Assembly (NCBI RefSeq): GCF_003008615.1
Contig: NZ_CP027657.1
Coordinates: 620,001-684,000, forward strand
DNA from: Pseudomonas mendocina
GTDB taxonomy: Bacteria; Pseudomonadota; Gammaproteobacteria; Pseudomonadales; Pseudomonadaceae
Direction of reading: 5' to 3'
Length of the DNA stretch: 64,000 nucleotides
Shown here: positions 29,802-39,380 of the stretch, piece after piece
How the letters are laid out: each line of letters starts with the position of its first letter
Position numbering within the stretch: position 1 is the first letter of the stretch
The notes under the pieces: model-generated
Told to the model about the DNA's origin: nothing
Seen by the model: the letters and a program-made list of their open reading frames with translations, nothing else
The model's database searches: none
Made by a program: the position numbers and the translations under genes

Positions 29802-30956
29802 TCAGCGTAGCGCTTCGGCTCGTGCCAGACCGCTCAGGCGCCAGAGCCGAGCGATATCCACCGCGCGCGCCTGCAACTCCGCTGCAGCACCAGCCATCGC
29901 CTGCTCCAGCGAAAGCGGTCCCGGCGCCAGGCTGAACGCGGCTTCGATGCCGGCGTCGTAAAGCGCCTGGTAGTTCTCGCCCAGGCTACCAGCCAAGGCG
30001 ATCACCGGCGCACCAGCTGCGCGTGCGACGCGCGCCACGCCCATGGGCGTCTTGCCGTGCAGGGTCTGTTCGTCCATTCGCCCTTCACCGGTAATCACCA
30101 GATCAGCCCCCTGCACCGCTTCGGCCAGCCCGGACAGCTCGGCAACCAGCTCGATGCCCGGCCGGAAGCTGGCCTTCAGGAACGCCCGCGCGGCAAAACC
30201 AAGGCCGCCCGCCGCACCTACGCCTGGAAATTGCCCGTGATCCTCGCCAAGCGTAGACGCAACGACGTGCGCATAACGCTCCAGCGCAGCATCCAGTTCG
30301 ACGACCTGCTCGGGCGTCGCCCCCTTCTGCGGGCCGAACACTGCCGACGCACCGCGCGGGCCGCAGAGCGGGTTATCGACGTCCGCAGCGACCTCGACCT
30401 GTACCTGCAGCAGCCGTGCATCCAGGCCACTCAGGTCGATCTGATCGAGCCCAGCCAGCGCGGCACCGCCTGGCGCCAGCTCATGCCCCTGCTCATCGAG
30501 AAAACGCACGCCAAGCGCCTGCAGAAGGCCCATCCCACCGTCATTGGTGGCACTGCCGCCAAGCCCGAGGATAATGCGCCTCGCCCCAGCCTCGAGCGCC
30601 TCCCTGATCAGCTCGCCCGTGCCAAAGCTACTGGCCCGGCGTGCATCACGCTGCTCACGCGGCACCCAGTGCAGGCCGCTGGCAGCAGCCATTTCAATGA
30701 CCGCTGTGCCCTGCCCCAACCAGCCCCAATGCGCCGTGACCGGCTCACCCATGGGGCCGCGTACCTGATGCTCGCGCCGCTCGCCACCTACGGCAGCCAG
30801 CAGCGCATCCACCGTGCCCTCGCCGCCATCGGCCATAGGCCGTAACAGGCATTCGGCTTCGGGAAACACCTGTTGCCAGCCGCGAGCGATGGCTGCGGCC
30901 ACATCGGGCGCACTGAGACTCTCCTTGAAGGAGTCGGGAGCGATGACGATTTTCAT
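29802..30956 (-). CDS. Glycerate kinase
   Basis: 384 residues, the length of GarK/GlxK-type glycerate 2-kinases. It begins MKIVIAPDSFKESLSAPDVA, which is diagnostic, and has RPMADGGEGTVDALL, LGLGGSATNDGGMGLLQALG and GEGRMDEQTLHGKTP. It phosphorylates D-glycerate to 2-phosphoglycerate with ATP. GAGG lies before the ATG. The permease gene lies 55 bases upstream on the same strand, and the two probably form a glycerate operon controlled by the CdaR-type regulator at 32540-33661. Confidence 0.93.
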   Translation of the reverse strand: MKIVIAPDSFKESLSAPDVAAAIARGWQQVFPEAECLLRPMADGGEGTVDALLAAVGGERREHQVRGPMGEPVTAHWGWLGQGTAVIEMAAASGLHWVPREQRDARRASSFGTGELIREALEAGARRIILGLGGSATNDGGMGLLQALGVRFLDEQGHELAPGGAALAGLDQIDLSGLDARLLQVQVEVAADVDNPLCGPRGASAVFGPQKGATPEQVVELDAALERYAHVVASTLGEDHGQFPGVGAAGGLGFAARAFLKASFRPGIELVAELSGLAEAVQGADLVITGEGRMDEQTLHGKTPMGVARVARAAGAPVIALAGSLGENYQALYDAGIEAAFSLAPGPLSLEQAMAGAAAELQARAVDIARLWRLSGLARAEALR

Positions 30957-31011
30957 GATGGAAACCTCGGAAGGGACGAACGGCCCGAAAACCGTCCGCC
31001 AATGAAGCGAA

Positions 31012-32379
31012 TTACAGCAGAACCAGGCTAAGCAGCCAGACGGTGATCATGCCGGCGACACCCTGGATCAGGGTAGCGACCGTTTGCGCACGATAAGCCG
31101 TGGAAACCTTCATGCGGCTGAACTGGGTGACGACCCAGAAGAAGCTGTCGTTGGCATGCGAAACAGTCATCGCTCCCGCCCCGATGGCCATGACGGTGAG
31201 CACGCGGCCCATCTCGCTATCGAGCCCCAACTGACCGAGCAGTGGCGCGACCAAGGCAGAGGTGGTGACCAGCGCGACAGTCGTCGAACCTTGTGCACTC
31301 TTCAGCGCGGCGGCGACCACGAACGGCATGAACAGACCAATGCCCAGTGCCGACAGCGTAGTACCCAGGTAATCACCCAGCGGGGTGACCTTGAGGATCG
31401 CACCGAAAGCGCCACCAGCACCGGTGATCAGCAGGATTGGCGCTGCGGACACCAGGCCATCGACGACGTAATCATGGAATTCCTGGCGCTTGTCGGCGCT
31501 CTTGAGCAGCGTGCAGGCCAGAGCCAGGCCAACCAGCAGCGCCGCAATGGGCTGACCGAAGAAATTCAGCATGCCGAACAGCAGACCATCACCGAACGGC
31601 TTGCTGGGGAACACGGCGATGGAACCCAGGCAGATCAGCACGATGGGCACGAAGATCGGCGCGAAAGCCTGGAAGGCGCTGGGCAACTTGCCATAGCGGG
31701 CCTTGAGGGCCTCGAAATCGACCGCATCGTCGAGCAGTTCGCTCGGCGCCTCTTCCAGCAGATCCTTGTCGTTCTGCTTGAGGAAGCGATTGGCCCACAG
31801 CATGCCAGCCAGCGCGGTAACCAGCGCGACCACCAGGCCGACAGCGATCACCAGGCCCAGCGAGGTTTCCAGGCCGAGGTTGCCGGCAGCGGCAATCGGC
31901 CCCGGGGTCGGCGGCACGAAGGTGTGGGTAGCGTACAGACCGGTGGCCAATGCCACGCTCATGGCCACCACGGATACCTTCATCCGCGCCGCCAGGGCGT
32001 TCTTCAGCGAGTTGAGGATGACGTAGCCGGAATCACAGAACACCGGAATGGACACCAGATAACCGATGATCGACATGGTCAGCGTAGGGAAACGCTGGCC
32101 CAGCAGACGAATCACGGTCTCCGCCATGGTGATGGCTGCGCCACTGCGCTCCAGGATCACCCCAATGATGGTGCCCAGCGCGATGACGATACCGATGTAG
32201 CCGAGAATGCCGCCGAAACCCGACGCGACGGTCTTGAGAATCTCGGGAGCGGGAAGCTGATAGGCGAAACCGGCGATGATCGCGGCGCCCAGCAAGGCGA
32301 GAAAGGGGTGCAACTTCAAGCGTGTAGTGGACAGTACGATGAACGCGATGAGCGCCACCAGGATCAGGACCAGGCCCAT
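31012..32379 (-). CDS. GntP-family permease, probable glycerate transporter
   Basis: 455 residues from the ATG at 32379, with GAGGAG seven bases upstream; a second in-frame ATG at 32394 is part of that site. The start MGLVLILVALIAFIVLSTTR is the usual GntP opening, and GYVILNSLKNALAA, FVPPTPGPIAAAGNLG and SHANDSFFWVVTQFS are family blocks. About twelve membrane helices. GntP proteins import gluconate and related sugar acids with protons; because a glycerate kinase and a diacid/glycerate-type regulator flank it, D-glycerate is the best guess. Confidence 0.88.
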   Translation of the reverse strand: MGLVLILVALIAFIVLSTTRLKLHPFLALLGAAIIAGFAYQLPAPEILKTVASGFGGILGYIGIVIALGTIIGVILERSGAAITMAETVIRLLGQRFPTLTMSIIGYLVSIPVFCDSGYVILNSLKNALAARMKVSVVAMSVALATGLYATHTFVPPTPGPIAAAGNLGLETSLGLVIAVGLVVALVTALAGMLWANRFLKQNDKDLLEEAPSELLDDAVDFEALKARYGKLPSAFQAFAPIFVPIVLICLGSIAVFPSKPFGDGLLFGMLNFFGQPIAALLVGLALACTLLKSADKRQEFHDYVVDGLVSAAPILLITGAGGAFGAILKVTPLGDYLGTTLSALGIGLFMPFVVAAALKSAQGSTTVALVTTSALVAPLLGQLGLDSEMGRVLTVMAIGAGAMTVSHANDSFFWVVTQFSRMKVSTAYRAQTVATLIQGVAGMITVWLLSLVLL

Positions 32380-32539
32380 GACCAGTCTCCTCATTGTTGT
32401 TATGACCGGATGCAGTATCCGGCTGGGAATGCCGACAGGCAGGCCATTGTGGCTCAGCCTTGAGCGGCAGACCCTGTGCACCTGCACCAAAAGACAAGAG
32501 CCTTGAACGAGCCGTTTAGTTCAGGCGCACAATAACCCT

Positions 32540-33661
32540 TCAACGGGACTCGTCACCCTCGACACCCAACAGACCCAGGCCAAGGGATAATTGCAGGCGC
32601 TGATCGAAACGATTGAGGTCGAGTCCACTCAGCTCGCCAATGCGCTCCAGGCGATAACGCAGGGTATTACGGTGAATGCCCAATGCCTGGGCACAGGTCT
32701 GAATCTGGCCATCATGGGCGCACCAGGCTTCCAGCGTGGCCCGCAACGTGCCTTGTGCATCCTGAGCCAGAACCTGGCGCAACGGCGCCAGCCACCCCTG
32801 TAACAACCAACTGTGGCGTTGCGCATAAAGCAAGGTGGGCAGGCGCAGCTCCTCCAGCGATAGCAGGCGACGCCGCGGGAAGCGCGCCTGTCCATAAGCC
32901 TGCAGATCACGCAGCACCAGGCTGGCCTGACGCAATTCGGCAAGGTCGCCCAGAGGGTCGCTCAAGGCCAGGGAACGCACGCCCCATTCGCGCTCATCAG
33001 CCTGGCTCAACCAGGCCTGATCATCGCGACTGGCGTTATAGGGACGACACCAGAGCAATTCATTACGCCCCAGCGGCGCCACCAGATGCTCGCTCTTGCC
33101 TCCAAGCGCCGCCAGCAGACGCGCCTGGCGCGGCAGCGGGTCGCCCTGCTCCACCAGACGCAGCAGGCACATCTGCCGGGGCCAGCCCAGATTCAGTCCC
33201 AGCCGCTCGGCCTCCGCCTCGAGACTGGCCAAGGCCTGTTGCGGATCGAGCAACTGACGCAACCAGGCTTCCTGCTGATGCCGCTGCCAATGCCGCTCAG
33301 CCTGCAACACACGATGCTCCACCAGCATCTCGGCGGCCATGCGTACCAGCTCGGCGTAGGGGCGCACCACCTCGGGATCACCGGTGATGCCGAGCACGCC
33401 GATCAGTTGTTCGGCATGACGAAGCGGCAAGTTGACGCCCGGCTTGACGCCACGCAGACAGGCCGCCGCCTGTGCGTCGATTTCCACCACACGGCGGTTG
33501 GCCAGCACCAGTTGCGCACCTTCATGACGGGTGTGCAGTCGGCTGGGATCACCACTGCCGATGATCATGCCCTGAGCATCCATCACGTTGATGTTGTGCG
33601 GCAGGATGGCCATCGCACGGTCGACGATGCGCTGCGCCAGGGTGGAATCGAGTTCGAGCAT
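32540..33661 (-). CDS. cdaR: CdaR/SdaR-family regulator of glycerate use
   Basis: 373 residues from the ATG at 33661, nine bases after GGAG. The N-terminal sugar-diacid recognition domain starts LAQRIVDRAMAILPHNINVM and includes GMIIGSGDPSR. A GGDEF-like middle region follows, and the PucR-type helix-turn-helix ends the protein (ALGIHRNTLRYRLERIGEL). CdaR activates glucarate, galactarate and glycerate genes in E. coli. The adjacent permease and kinase on the same strand, 160 bases downstream, are its likely targets. Confidence 0.9.
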   Translation of the reverse strand: MLELDSTLAQRIVDRAMAILPHNINVMDAQGMIIGSGDPSRLHTRHEGAQLVLANRRVVEIDAQAAACLRGVKPGVNLPLRHAEQLIGVLGITGDPEVVRPYAELVRMAAEMLVEHRVLQAERHWQRHQQEAWLRQLLDPQQALASLEAEAERLGLNLGWPRQMCLLRLVEQGDPLPRQARLLAALGGKSEHLVAPLGRNELLWCRPYNASRDDQAWLSQADEREWGVRSLALSDPLGDLAELRQASLVLRDLQAYGQARFPRRRLLSLEELRLPTLLYAQRHSWLLQGWLAPLRQVLAQDAQGTLRATLEAWCAHDGQIQTCAQALGIHRNTLRYRLERIGELSGLDLNRFDQRLQLSLGLGLLGVEGDESR

Positions 33662-33750
33662 GAGAAATGGCTCCACGACGGGAGCCGGCATTGTAGGCCA
33701 GCTACGAGCTCACACCTCGGGAAACCACCCAGAATGCATCCAAAACCCTG

Positions 33751-33821
33751 GTAGGGCGCGCCACGCGCACCAATGACGGTGGTGCGATCTTGATTGATGC
33801 GCACCACGCCCCCCCCCCTAC
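33751..33821. repeat. GTAGGG-family inverted repeat with a C10 tract, copy 3
   Basis: The left end is GTAGGGCGCGCCACGCGCACCA and the right end TGCGCACCACG followed by ten C (33809-33818) and TAC. It lies in the upstream region of cdaR and just past the end of pdxH. The long C tract is not shared with the other copies. Confidence 0.65.
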
Positions 33822-33842
33822 AAGGCCGTCATTGCGGGTGGA

Positions 33843-34490
33843 TCAGGGTGCCAGGCGCTCGCGAATCCAGGCCTCGCCCTGCAGGCGGTAATTGAGCCGG
33901 TCATGCAGACGGCTGGGACGCCCCTGCCAGAACTCGATACGTTCCGGCAGTAGGCGATAGCCGCCCCAGTGAGGCGGGCAATGCGGAGTCTGGTTGAGAA
34001 AGCGCTTCTCGGTTTCGGCGAGCAGGCCTTCGAGCTCGGCACGATCCCGAATCACCCGGCTCTGCGGTGAAGCCCAAGCACCGATCCGGCTGCCCAGGGG
34101 GCGTACCTGAAAATAGCCATCGGACTCGGCTGCAGTGACCTGCTCCACGCGCCCTTCGATGCGCACCTGGCGCTCCAGGCTGGGCCAGAAGAAGGTCATG
34201 GCGGCGAATGGACGCGCCGCAAGCTGACGCCCCTTGGCGCTGTCGTAATTGCTGAAGAAGGTGAAACCGCGCTCGTCGAGGCCCTTGAGCAGCAGCACCC
34301 GACAGTGCGGCCGACCGCCATCGTCGACCGTCGCAAGAGTCATGGCATTGGGCTCGACCGGCAACTGCTCGGTCTTCACCGCGTCATCGAACCATTGACG
34401 GAACAGGGAAAAAGGCTCCAGCGGGGCCTGAGTCTCGCTCAGGCCGTCGCGGGTGTAGTCGCGGCGCATATCGGCCAGTGTCTGGGTCAT
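33843..34490 (-). CDS. pdxH: Pyridoxamine 5'-phosphate oxidase
   Basis: 215 residues, the family length. [20 protein letters not shown] and [20 protein letters not shown] bind FMN, and the C-terminal [20 protein letters not shown] with PE(R)[10 protein letters not shown] is the PNPOx C-terminal signature. It makes pyridoxal 5'-phosphate from the pyridoxine or pyridoxamine phosphates. I recall it between the CdaR-type regulator and an OmpA lipoprotein in P. aeruginosa too. Confidence 0.97.
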   Translation of the reverse strand: MTQTLADMRRDYTRDGLSETQAPLEPFSLFRQWFDDAVKTEQLPVEPNAMTLATVDDGGRPHCRVLLLKGLDERGFTFFSNYDSAKGRQLAARPFAAMTFFWPSLERQVRIEGRVEQVTAAESDGYFQVRPLGSRIGAWASPQSRVIRDRAELEGLLAETEKRFLNQTPHCPPHWGGYRLLPERIEFWQGRPSRLHDRLNYRLQGEAWIRERLAP

Positions 34491-34566
34491 GGCAGCTCCT
34501 CAGGGCACCTCTAGAAAGTAATTGCGTTTCCAGAGCCACCTCAGCGAGTGGGAAATGCCGCCAAGC

Positions 34567-35217
34567 TTACTCCGACTTGCTCTGTTTTCCTTGATCTACA
34601 GCAGCTACCTTGGGTGCATCCTTCAACTCGGCCTTGGCCGGCTGACTGTACTTGGCGATCAGGCCCTGCATGGTGTCACGCGAGGTCAGCAGAATCTCCA
34701 CACGGCGGTTGAGCGCACGGCCCGCGGCGCTGTCGTTGGCTGCACGCGGGGCATCCGAACCCAGGCCCATGACCTGCAGTCGGTTCTGCTTGAGGCCACT
34801 GAGACGGAAGATCGAGGTCACGGCACGCGCACGTTGCTGGCTGAGGTCGCGATTCTTCGCATCATCACCGCTGCTGTCGGCATGCCCGAGCACGACGACG
34901 GCGATGTCCTCATCGGTTTCCAGCAGCTTGGCGACGCGGGTGATTGGGCCAAGGCTGACCGGCAGCAGCATCTGCGGACGATCCGGGTTGAAGGAACCCT
35001 GTACCGGCGCGGTGACCACCAGCAGGTTCTCGCGACGCTCGAACTCGAAATGGCTGCCTTTGACCGCTTCGCGCAGCTTGGGCTCATATTCATCGAGCCA
35101 GGCACGGGTCACTTGTGGCGGCGGCATCACTGCCGGCTTGGCCACTTCCTTCTTTTCCGGGCTGGAGCAGCCTGCAATCAACAGGCAGCAGGTGAAAGCG
35201 AAGATCTTGTTGCGCAT
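34567..35217 (-). CDS. OmpA-family lipoprotein
   Basis: 216 residues with a lipobox, CCLLIAGCSS (Cys near residue 17). The C-terminal domain is peptidoglycan-binding OmpA-like: VVVLGHADSSGDDAKNRDLS, QQRARAVTSIF and LNRRVEILL. The LGHADSSG segment is the Pal-type loop that binds diaminopimelate. It anchors outer membrane to wall. Single gene; not Pal itself, because no tol genes are near. Confidence 0.88.
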   Translation of the reverse strand: MRNKIFAFTCCLLIAGCSSPEKKEVAKPAVMPPPQVTRAWLDEYEPKLREAVKGSHFEFERRENLLVVTAPVQGSFNPDRPQMLLPVSLGPITRVAKLLETDEDIAVVVLGHADSSGDDAKNRDLSQQRARAVTSIFRLSGLKQNRLQVMGLGSDAPRAANDSAAGRALNRRVEILLTSRDTMQGLIAKYSQPAKAELKDAPKVAAVDQGKQSKSE

Positions 35218-35286
35218 GAAGCCCCCCAGGGTCTCAGTCGATTCGAATTATTCAAAACACGACTGCCAGGCAGTGTAGACCGGCAG

Positions 35287-36432
35287 TTACAGGCATTGGG
35301 CCAATATCCGCGCTAATTTCTGCGCACGCGGATCCATCAGGACGAACGGTCCCAGATTATTGATAACGAAGCCGAACGCGACATCGCGCTCGGGGTCAGC
35401 GAAGCCGCTGGAACCACCGGCACCGGGATGGCCGAAGGCGTTGCCACCCAGACCGTAGGTGGCGTTGGCCACCTGTGCCTGATCGAGCATGCAGCCAAGA
35501 CCGAAACGGGTCTGGGTCAGCAGCGTCTTGTCTTCACCGACAGCGTGCTCACGGGTCATCTCGGCGAGCAGCTCGCTCTCCAGCAGGCGACCATCGAGCA
35601 GGCCTGCGTAGAAACCGGCCAGGCTACGGGCATTGCCGTGCCCATTGGCGGCCGGCTGCTGCATGCGTCGCCACTCGGGCTTGTTGGTGCTGGTCATGAT
35701 CGACGGCGGATTGGTGAACGAACGCGTACTCATGGCAGCGGCATCGCTCATCATCACCTTGAGCAGTCGCTGCGCTGCGGCATCCCCCAGGTTGCCCTTG
35801 CCCCGGGCGATATGAGCGACGCGCTCGAACTCGCTGTCAGCCAGGCCGACATGGAAGTCCAGGCCCAGCGGTTTGGCGATACGCGCGGCAATGCTTTCGC
35901 CCGGGCCACGTCCCTCGACACGGCGGATCAGCTCGCCGATCAACCAGCCATAAGTGATTGGTGCATAGCCATGGCCTTCGCCGAGCGTCCACCAGGGCGC
36001 TTCGGCGGCCAGCGCGGTGGTCATGGTCTGCCAGTCGTAGAGGGCTTCGGCCGGCAGCAGTTGGTGCAGCGCCGGCAGGCCCGCCTGGTGGCTGAGCAGA
36101 TGACGCAGGGTGATGCGCTCCTTGCCCGCGGCAGCAAATTCAGGCCAGTAACGTGCAACCGGCGCGTCGAGTTCGAGCTTGCCCTCGCCAACCAGCTGCA
36201 AGGCGACGACAGCGGCGAAGGGTTTGGTGCAGGAGAACAGGTTGGCGATGGTATCGCTATGCCAGGCTTGCTGGCCGTCCTTGTCCATCACACCGGCCCA
36301 GATATCCAGCACGGTTTCCCCGCCGACCTGGACACAGAGCGCGGCGCCGCGCTCCTGTGGATCATCGAAGAGACTGGCAAAGGCTTCCTTCACCGCCTCG
36401 AAGCGCAAGTCGAAATACCCCTGAACCTGCAC
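35287..36432 (-). CDS. Family VIII serine hydrolase/esterase (beta-lactamase fold)
   Basis: 381 residues from a GTG at 36432, with AAAGGAG six bases upstream; the reading frame extends a further 100 codons without a good start. The SxxK catalytic motif is LFSCTKPFAAV near residue 65, and YAPITYGWLIGELIRR supplies the Tyr. RITLRHLLSHQAGLPAL is typical of the EstB/class C beta-lactamase-like esterases, and the GxSG-like end block is GHPGAGGSSGFADPE. No signal peptide is seen, so it is probably cytoplasmic. Substrate unknown. Confidence 0.85.
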   Translation of the reverse strand: MQVQGYFDLRFEAVKEAFASLFDDPQERGAALCVQVGGETVLDIWAGVMDKDGQQAWHSDTIANLFSCTKPFAAVVALQLVGEGKLELDAPVARYWPEFAAAGKERITLRHLLSHQAGLPALHQLLPAEALYDWQTMTTALAAEAPWWTLGEGHGYAPITYGWLIGELIRRVEGRGPGESIAARIAKPLGLDFHVGLADSEFERVAHIARGKGNLGDAAAQRLLKVMMSDAAAMSTRSFTNPPSIMTSTNKPEWRRMQQPAANGHGNARSLAGFYAGLLDGRLLESELLAEMTREHAVGEDKTLLTQTRFGLGCMLDQAQVANATYGLGGNAFGHPGAGGSSGFADPERDVAFGFVINNLGPFVLMDPRAQKLARILAQCL

Positions 36433-36502
36433 AGTTGACTCCTTTGACGAAATTGCGGGCATTGTTCCAGCCAATGCGCCTGTTGGGAACCGCTGGTAAT
36501 CG

Positions 36503-36528
36503 ACAAAACGCCCGTGGCACGGGCGTTT
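36503..36528 (-). terminator. Terminator overlapping the dinG stop
   Basis: AAACGCCCGTG and CACGGGCGTTT (36506-36528) form a near-perfect hairpin, with TTTTG after it on the minus strand. The last base is the first of the dinG stop codon. Confidence 0.8.
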
Positions 36529-38672
36529 CAGTGGATTTCCCGACGAAAGGGCGGCAAGGCATTGAGAATCGCCTTGCCGTAACGCTGCGTGACCACGCGA
36601 CGATCCAGCAAGGTGATGGTGCCGCGATCCTCTTCGGTTCGCAGCAGACGGCCACAGGCCTGCACCAGACGCAGGGACGCATCCGGCACGGCGATTTCCA
36701 TGAACGGGTTGCCGCCACGGGCCTCGATCCATTCGGCCAGCGCCGCCTCGACCGGATCATCCGGCACCGCGAAGGGAATCTTGGCGATCACCACGTGCTC
36801 GCAATAGGCACCAGGCAGGTCGACGCCTTCGGCAAAGCTGGCAAGGCCGAACAACACGCTCTCCTCACCGGAATCGACACGCGCCTTGTGCTTGTTCAGG
36901 GTCTCCTGCTTAGACAGGTTGCCCTGGATGAACACGCGTTTGCGCCAGTCGCGCTCCAGACCGTCGAATACATCCTGCATCTGCCGACGCGAGGAGAACA
37001 GCACCAGCGAACCACGGCTACCCGCCACCAGCGCCGGCAGATCGCGAATGATCGCAGCAGTGTGCGCGGCGGCATCACGCGGATCGGCCTTGAGGTCGGG
37101 CACCCGCAACACACCGGCATCCGCGTGATGGAAGGGGCTCGGCACCACCGCAGTGACGGCCACCTTGGGCAGCCCTGCGCGCATGCGGTAACGGTCGAAA
37201 GTGCCCAACGCCGTCAGCGTGGCCGAGGTCACCAGAGCGCCGTAGGCGACGCTCCACAGGTTGCGCCGCAGGGTCTCGGCAGCCAGGATCGGGCTGGCGT
37301 TGACCTCGATATCGAACAGAGCGCCGCTCTCAGCCAGGGTCAGCCAACGGGCCATGGGCGGACTCTCTTCCGGGTCTTCGGCGGTGAATGCCAACCACAG
37401 CTCCCAGTTGCCCTTGGCTCGTGCCATCAGACTGCCGAACAACGGGTACCACTCCTCGGCCTGGTGGCTGGCGACACCCACTGCGCCCTCGCCGTCCATC
37501 GCCTCCTTGAGCAGCTCGGTGACACCGGTGAACAGGTCGTTGAGTTTGGAAAAACCTTTCTTCAGCTCCAGCCCCAGCTCGCGAATGTGCTCGGGCACTA
37601 CGCCGCCGACGAAGCGATGACGTGGGCGCTCGCGTCCTTCCATGTCCTCGCCCGCCTTGAAGTCGGCAATTTCCTCGCAGGCGCTGAACATGAACTGCTG
37701 ATGACTCTTCAATTCGCGCGCCAGCTCCGGCACCTGCTCGATCAGGCGACCCAGGTCACCCGGTAGCGGATTCTGCGCCAGCAGCTTGGTGAGGTTCTTG
37801 TCGATCTGGGTCAGCCAGTCGGCAGTCGAGCGCAGCCGGGTGAAGTGAGCGAAGTGACCGATGGCCTTGTCCGGCAGGTGATGGCCTTCGTCGAACACGT
37901 AGATGGTTTCGCGCGGATCAGGCAGCACGGCACCGCCACCCAACGCCAGGTCGGCCAACACCATATCGTGGTTGGTGACGATCACATCGACCTTGCCCAT
38001 GCCTTCACGGGCCTTGTAGAACGCACACTGCTGGAAGTTCGGGCAATGACGATTGGTGCACTGGCTATGATCGGTGGTCAGTTGGCTCCAGCGCGTGTCT
38101 TCAAGTTCTTCAGGCCATGAATCGCGGTCGCCGTCCCATTTGTTGCCGGCGAGTTTCTCGATCATCGCGGTGAACAGCTTCTGACCCTGCTCGTCGACAT
38201 CGATGCGAAAGCCTTCCTCTTCGAACAACTGAGCGGTGGCGCTTTGCGCGGCGCCATCCTGCAATAGATGGTCGAGCTTGGACAGGCACAGATAGCGGCC
38301 ACGCCCCTTGGCCAGGGCGAAGCTGAAGTTCAGACCACTGTTGCGCAGCAGATCCGGCAGATCCTTGTGCACGATCTGCTCCTGCAGGGCGACCGTCGCA
38401 GTGGCGATGACCAGACGTTTGCCCGCTGCCTTGGCGGTCGGAATGGTCGCCAGGCTGTAGGCCACCGTCTTGCCGGTACCGGTGCCCGCCTCTACCGCGA
38501 CCACGGCAGGATCGCCCAGGCGCTTGCCTTCGTCGTCAGCCTTGATCGCGCCGAGCACCTTGGCGATCTCGGCGATCATCAAGCGCTGGCCATAGCGAGG
38601 CTTGAGCGACTTGGCCTCGAGGAAACGGGAGTAGGCGCCCTGGATCTGGGACTTGAGTTCAGTGCTGAGCAT
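36528..38672 (-). CDS. dinG: ATP-dependent DNA helicase DinG
   Basis: 714 residues from the ATG at 38672. Walker A is EAGTGTGKTVAYSLATIPT near residue 61-70; the iron-sulfur cysteines are one in GRYLCLSKLD and three in CTNRHCPNFQQC; the Walker B box is VFDEGHH. The XPD/DinG C-terminal motifs include LVLFSSRR and VQACGRLLRTEEDRG. DinG is a 5'-3' superfamily 2 helicase that resolves R-loops and D-loops, and is often LexA-controlled. I did not find a clear LexA box in the 130 bases upstream. It is divergent from the copD-like gene. Confidence 0.95.
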   Translation of the reverse strand: MLSTELKSQIQGAYSRFLEAKSLKPRYGQRLMIAEIAKVLGAIKADDEGKRLGDPAVVAVEAGTGTGKTVAYSLATIPTAKAAGKRLVIATATVALQEQIVHKDLPDLLRNSGLNFSFALAKGRGRYLCLSKLDHLLQDGAAQSATAQLFEEEGFRIDVDEQGQKLFTAMIEKLAGNKWDGDRDSWPEELEDTRWSQLTTDHSQCTNRHCPNFQQCAFYKAREGMGKVDVIVTNHDMVLADLALGGGAVLPDPRETIYVFDEGHHLPDKAIGHFAHFTRLRSTADWLTQIDKNLTKLLAQNPLPGDLGRLIEQVPELARELKSHQQFMFSACEEIADFKAGEDMEGRERPRHRFVGGVVPEHIRELGLELKKGFSKLNDLFTGVTELLKEAMDGEGAVGVASHQAEEWYPLFGSLMARAKGNWELWLAFTAEDPEESPPMARWLTLAESGALFDIEVNASPILAAETLRRNLWSVAYGALVTSATLTALGTFDRYRMRAGLPKVAVTAVVPSPFHHADAGVLRVPDLKADPRDAAAHTAAIIRDLPALVAGSRGSLVLFSSRRQMQDVFDGLERDWRKRVFIQGNLSKQETLNKHKARVDSGEESVLFGLASFAEGVDLPGAYCEHVVIAKIPFAVPDDPVEAALAEWIEARGGNPFMEIAVPDASLRLVQACGRLLRTEEDRGTITLLDRRVVTQRYGKAILNALPPFRREIH

Positions 38673-38802
38673 GTATTCTGAAACGAAAAAGGCTGGATAA
38701 ATTTTCAGTATTTCTGAAGCGGTCGCTATCATAGCGCGCCAATCGATCCGGCGCAGAACCCTGTGTCGAAGGATCGCTACAAGAATCGAACGGAGACGCC
38801 TG

Positions 38803-39267
38803 ATGACGCCCTATGCCTCGCTCTATGCCCTGCATCTGCTCGCTGCCCTGATCTGGGTAGGCGGCATGTTCTTCGCCTGGATGATCCTGCGTCCCTCGGC
38901 GGTCGAAGTGCTGGAAGCACCAGCTCGCTTGCGCCTGTGGCTGAGCGTGTTCAAGCGCTTCTTCATCTGGGTATGGGCCGCGGTGGTGCTGCTGCCGGTC
39001 AGCGGCATGGGCATGCTGCAGATGGGCTTCGGCGGTATGCAGGGCGCACCGCGCTACGTGCACATCATGATGGGGCTGTACCTGGTGATGCTCGCCCTGT
39101 TCCTGCGCATTCAGGCCCTGCAACTGCCGGAATTGCGTCGTGCGGTGGAGGCCGAGGACTGGCCGGCAGGCGGTGCAGTGCTGGGCAGGATTCGCAAGGT
39201 GGTGGGATTCAACCTGCTGATCGGCCTGGCACTGACTGCTCTGGTCGGTATGCGCCCCACTTTCTGA
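38803..39267 (+). CDS. CopD-family membrane protein
   Basis: 154 residues with four membrane helices. SLYALHLLAALIWVGGMFFA is the CopD signature, with HLL.ALIWVGG carrying the His often suited to haem or copper; later conserved residues are YVHIMMGLYLVML and RKVVGFNLLIG. The ATG follows GGAGACGCCTG. The function of the stand-alone form is unknown; copper handling or haem-linked redox are possibilities. No copC or copA neighbour is present. Confidence 0.85.
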   Translation: MTPYASLYALHLLAALIWVGGMFFAWMILRPSAVEVLEAPARLRLWLSVFKRFFIWVWAAVVLLPVSGMGMLQMGFGGMQGAPRYVHIMMGLYLVMLALFLRIQALQLPELRRAVEAEDWPAGGAVLGRIRKVVGFNLLIGLALTALVGMRPTF

Positions 39268-39310
39268 CGCGAGGCGGCCCGGGTAGCGGCACTAACGGGA
39301 AGCCGCATGC

Positions 39311-39334
39311 GGTGGGTGTGGCCACACACTCACC
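39311..39334. terminator. Hairpin between convergent genes
   Basis: GGTGGGTGTG (39311-39320), loop GCCA, CACACTCACC (39325-39334), one G-U pair. No T run is seen, so it is a possible bidirectional transcript end. Confidence 0.4.
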
Positions 39335-39340
39335 GTCCAC

Positions 39341-39362
39341 TACAGCGCGCGGCGCGCCCTAC
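39341..39362. repeat. GTAGGG-family right half copy 4
   Basis: The sequence ends GCGCGCGGCGCGCCCTAC, matching the right end of the other dispersed repeats, but no left arm is present nearby. It lies in the copD-collagen-like intergenic space. Confidence 0.4.
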
Positions 39363-39380
39363 GCGACAGAAGCGGAAGGC

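Noticed and set aside
36528..38672. LexA box upstream of dinG
   Set aside because: I looked for CTG-N10-CAG with AT-rich middle in 38673-38802 and saw none good enough to report.
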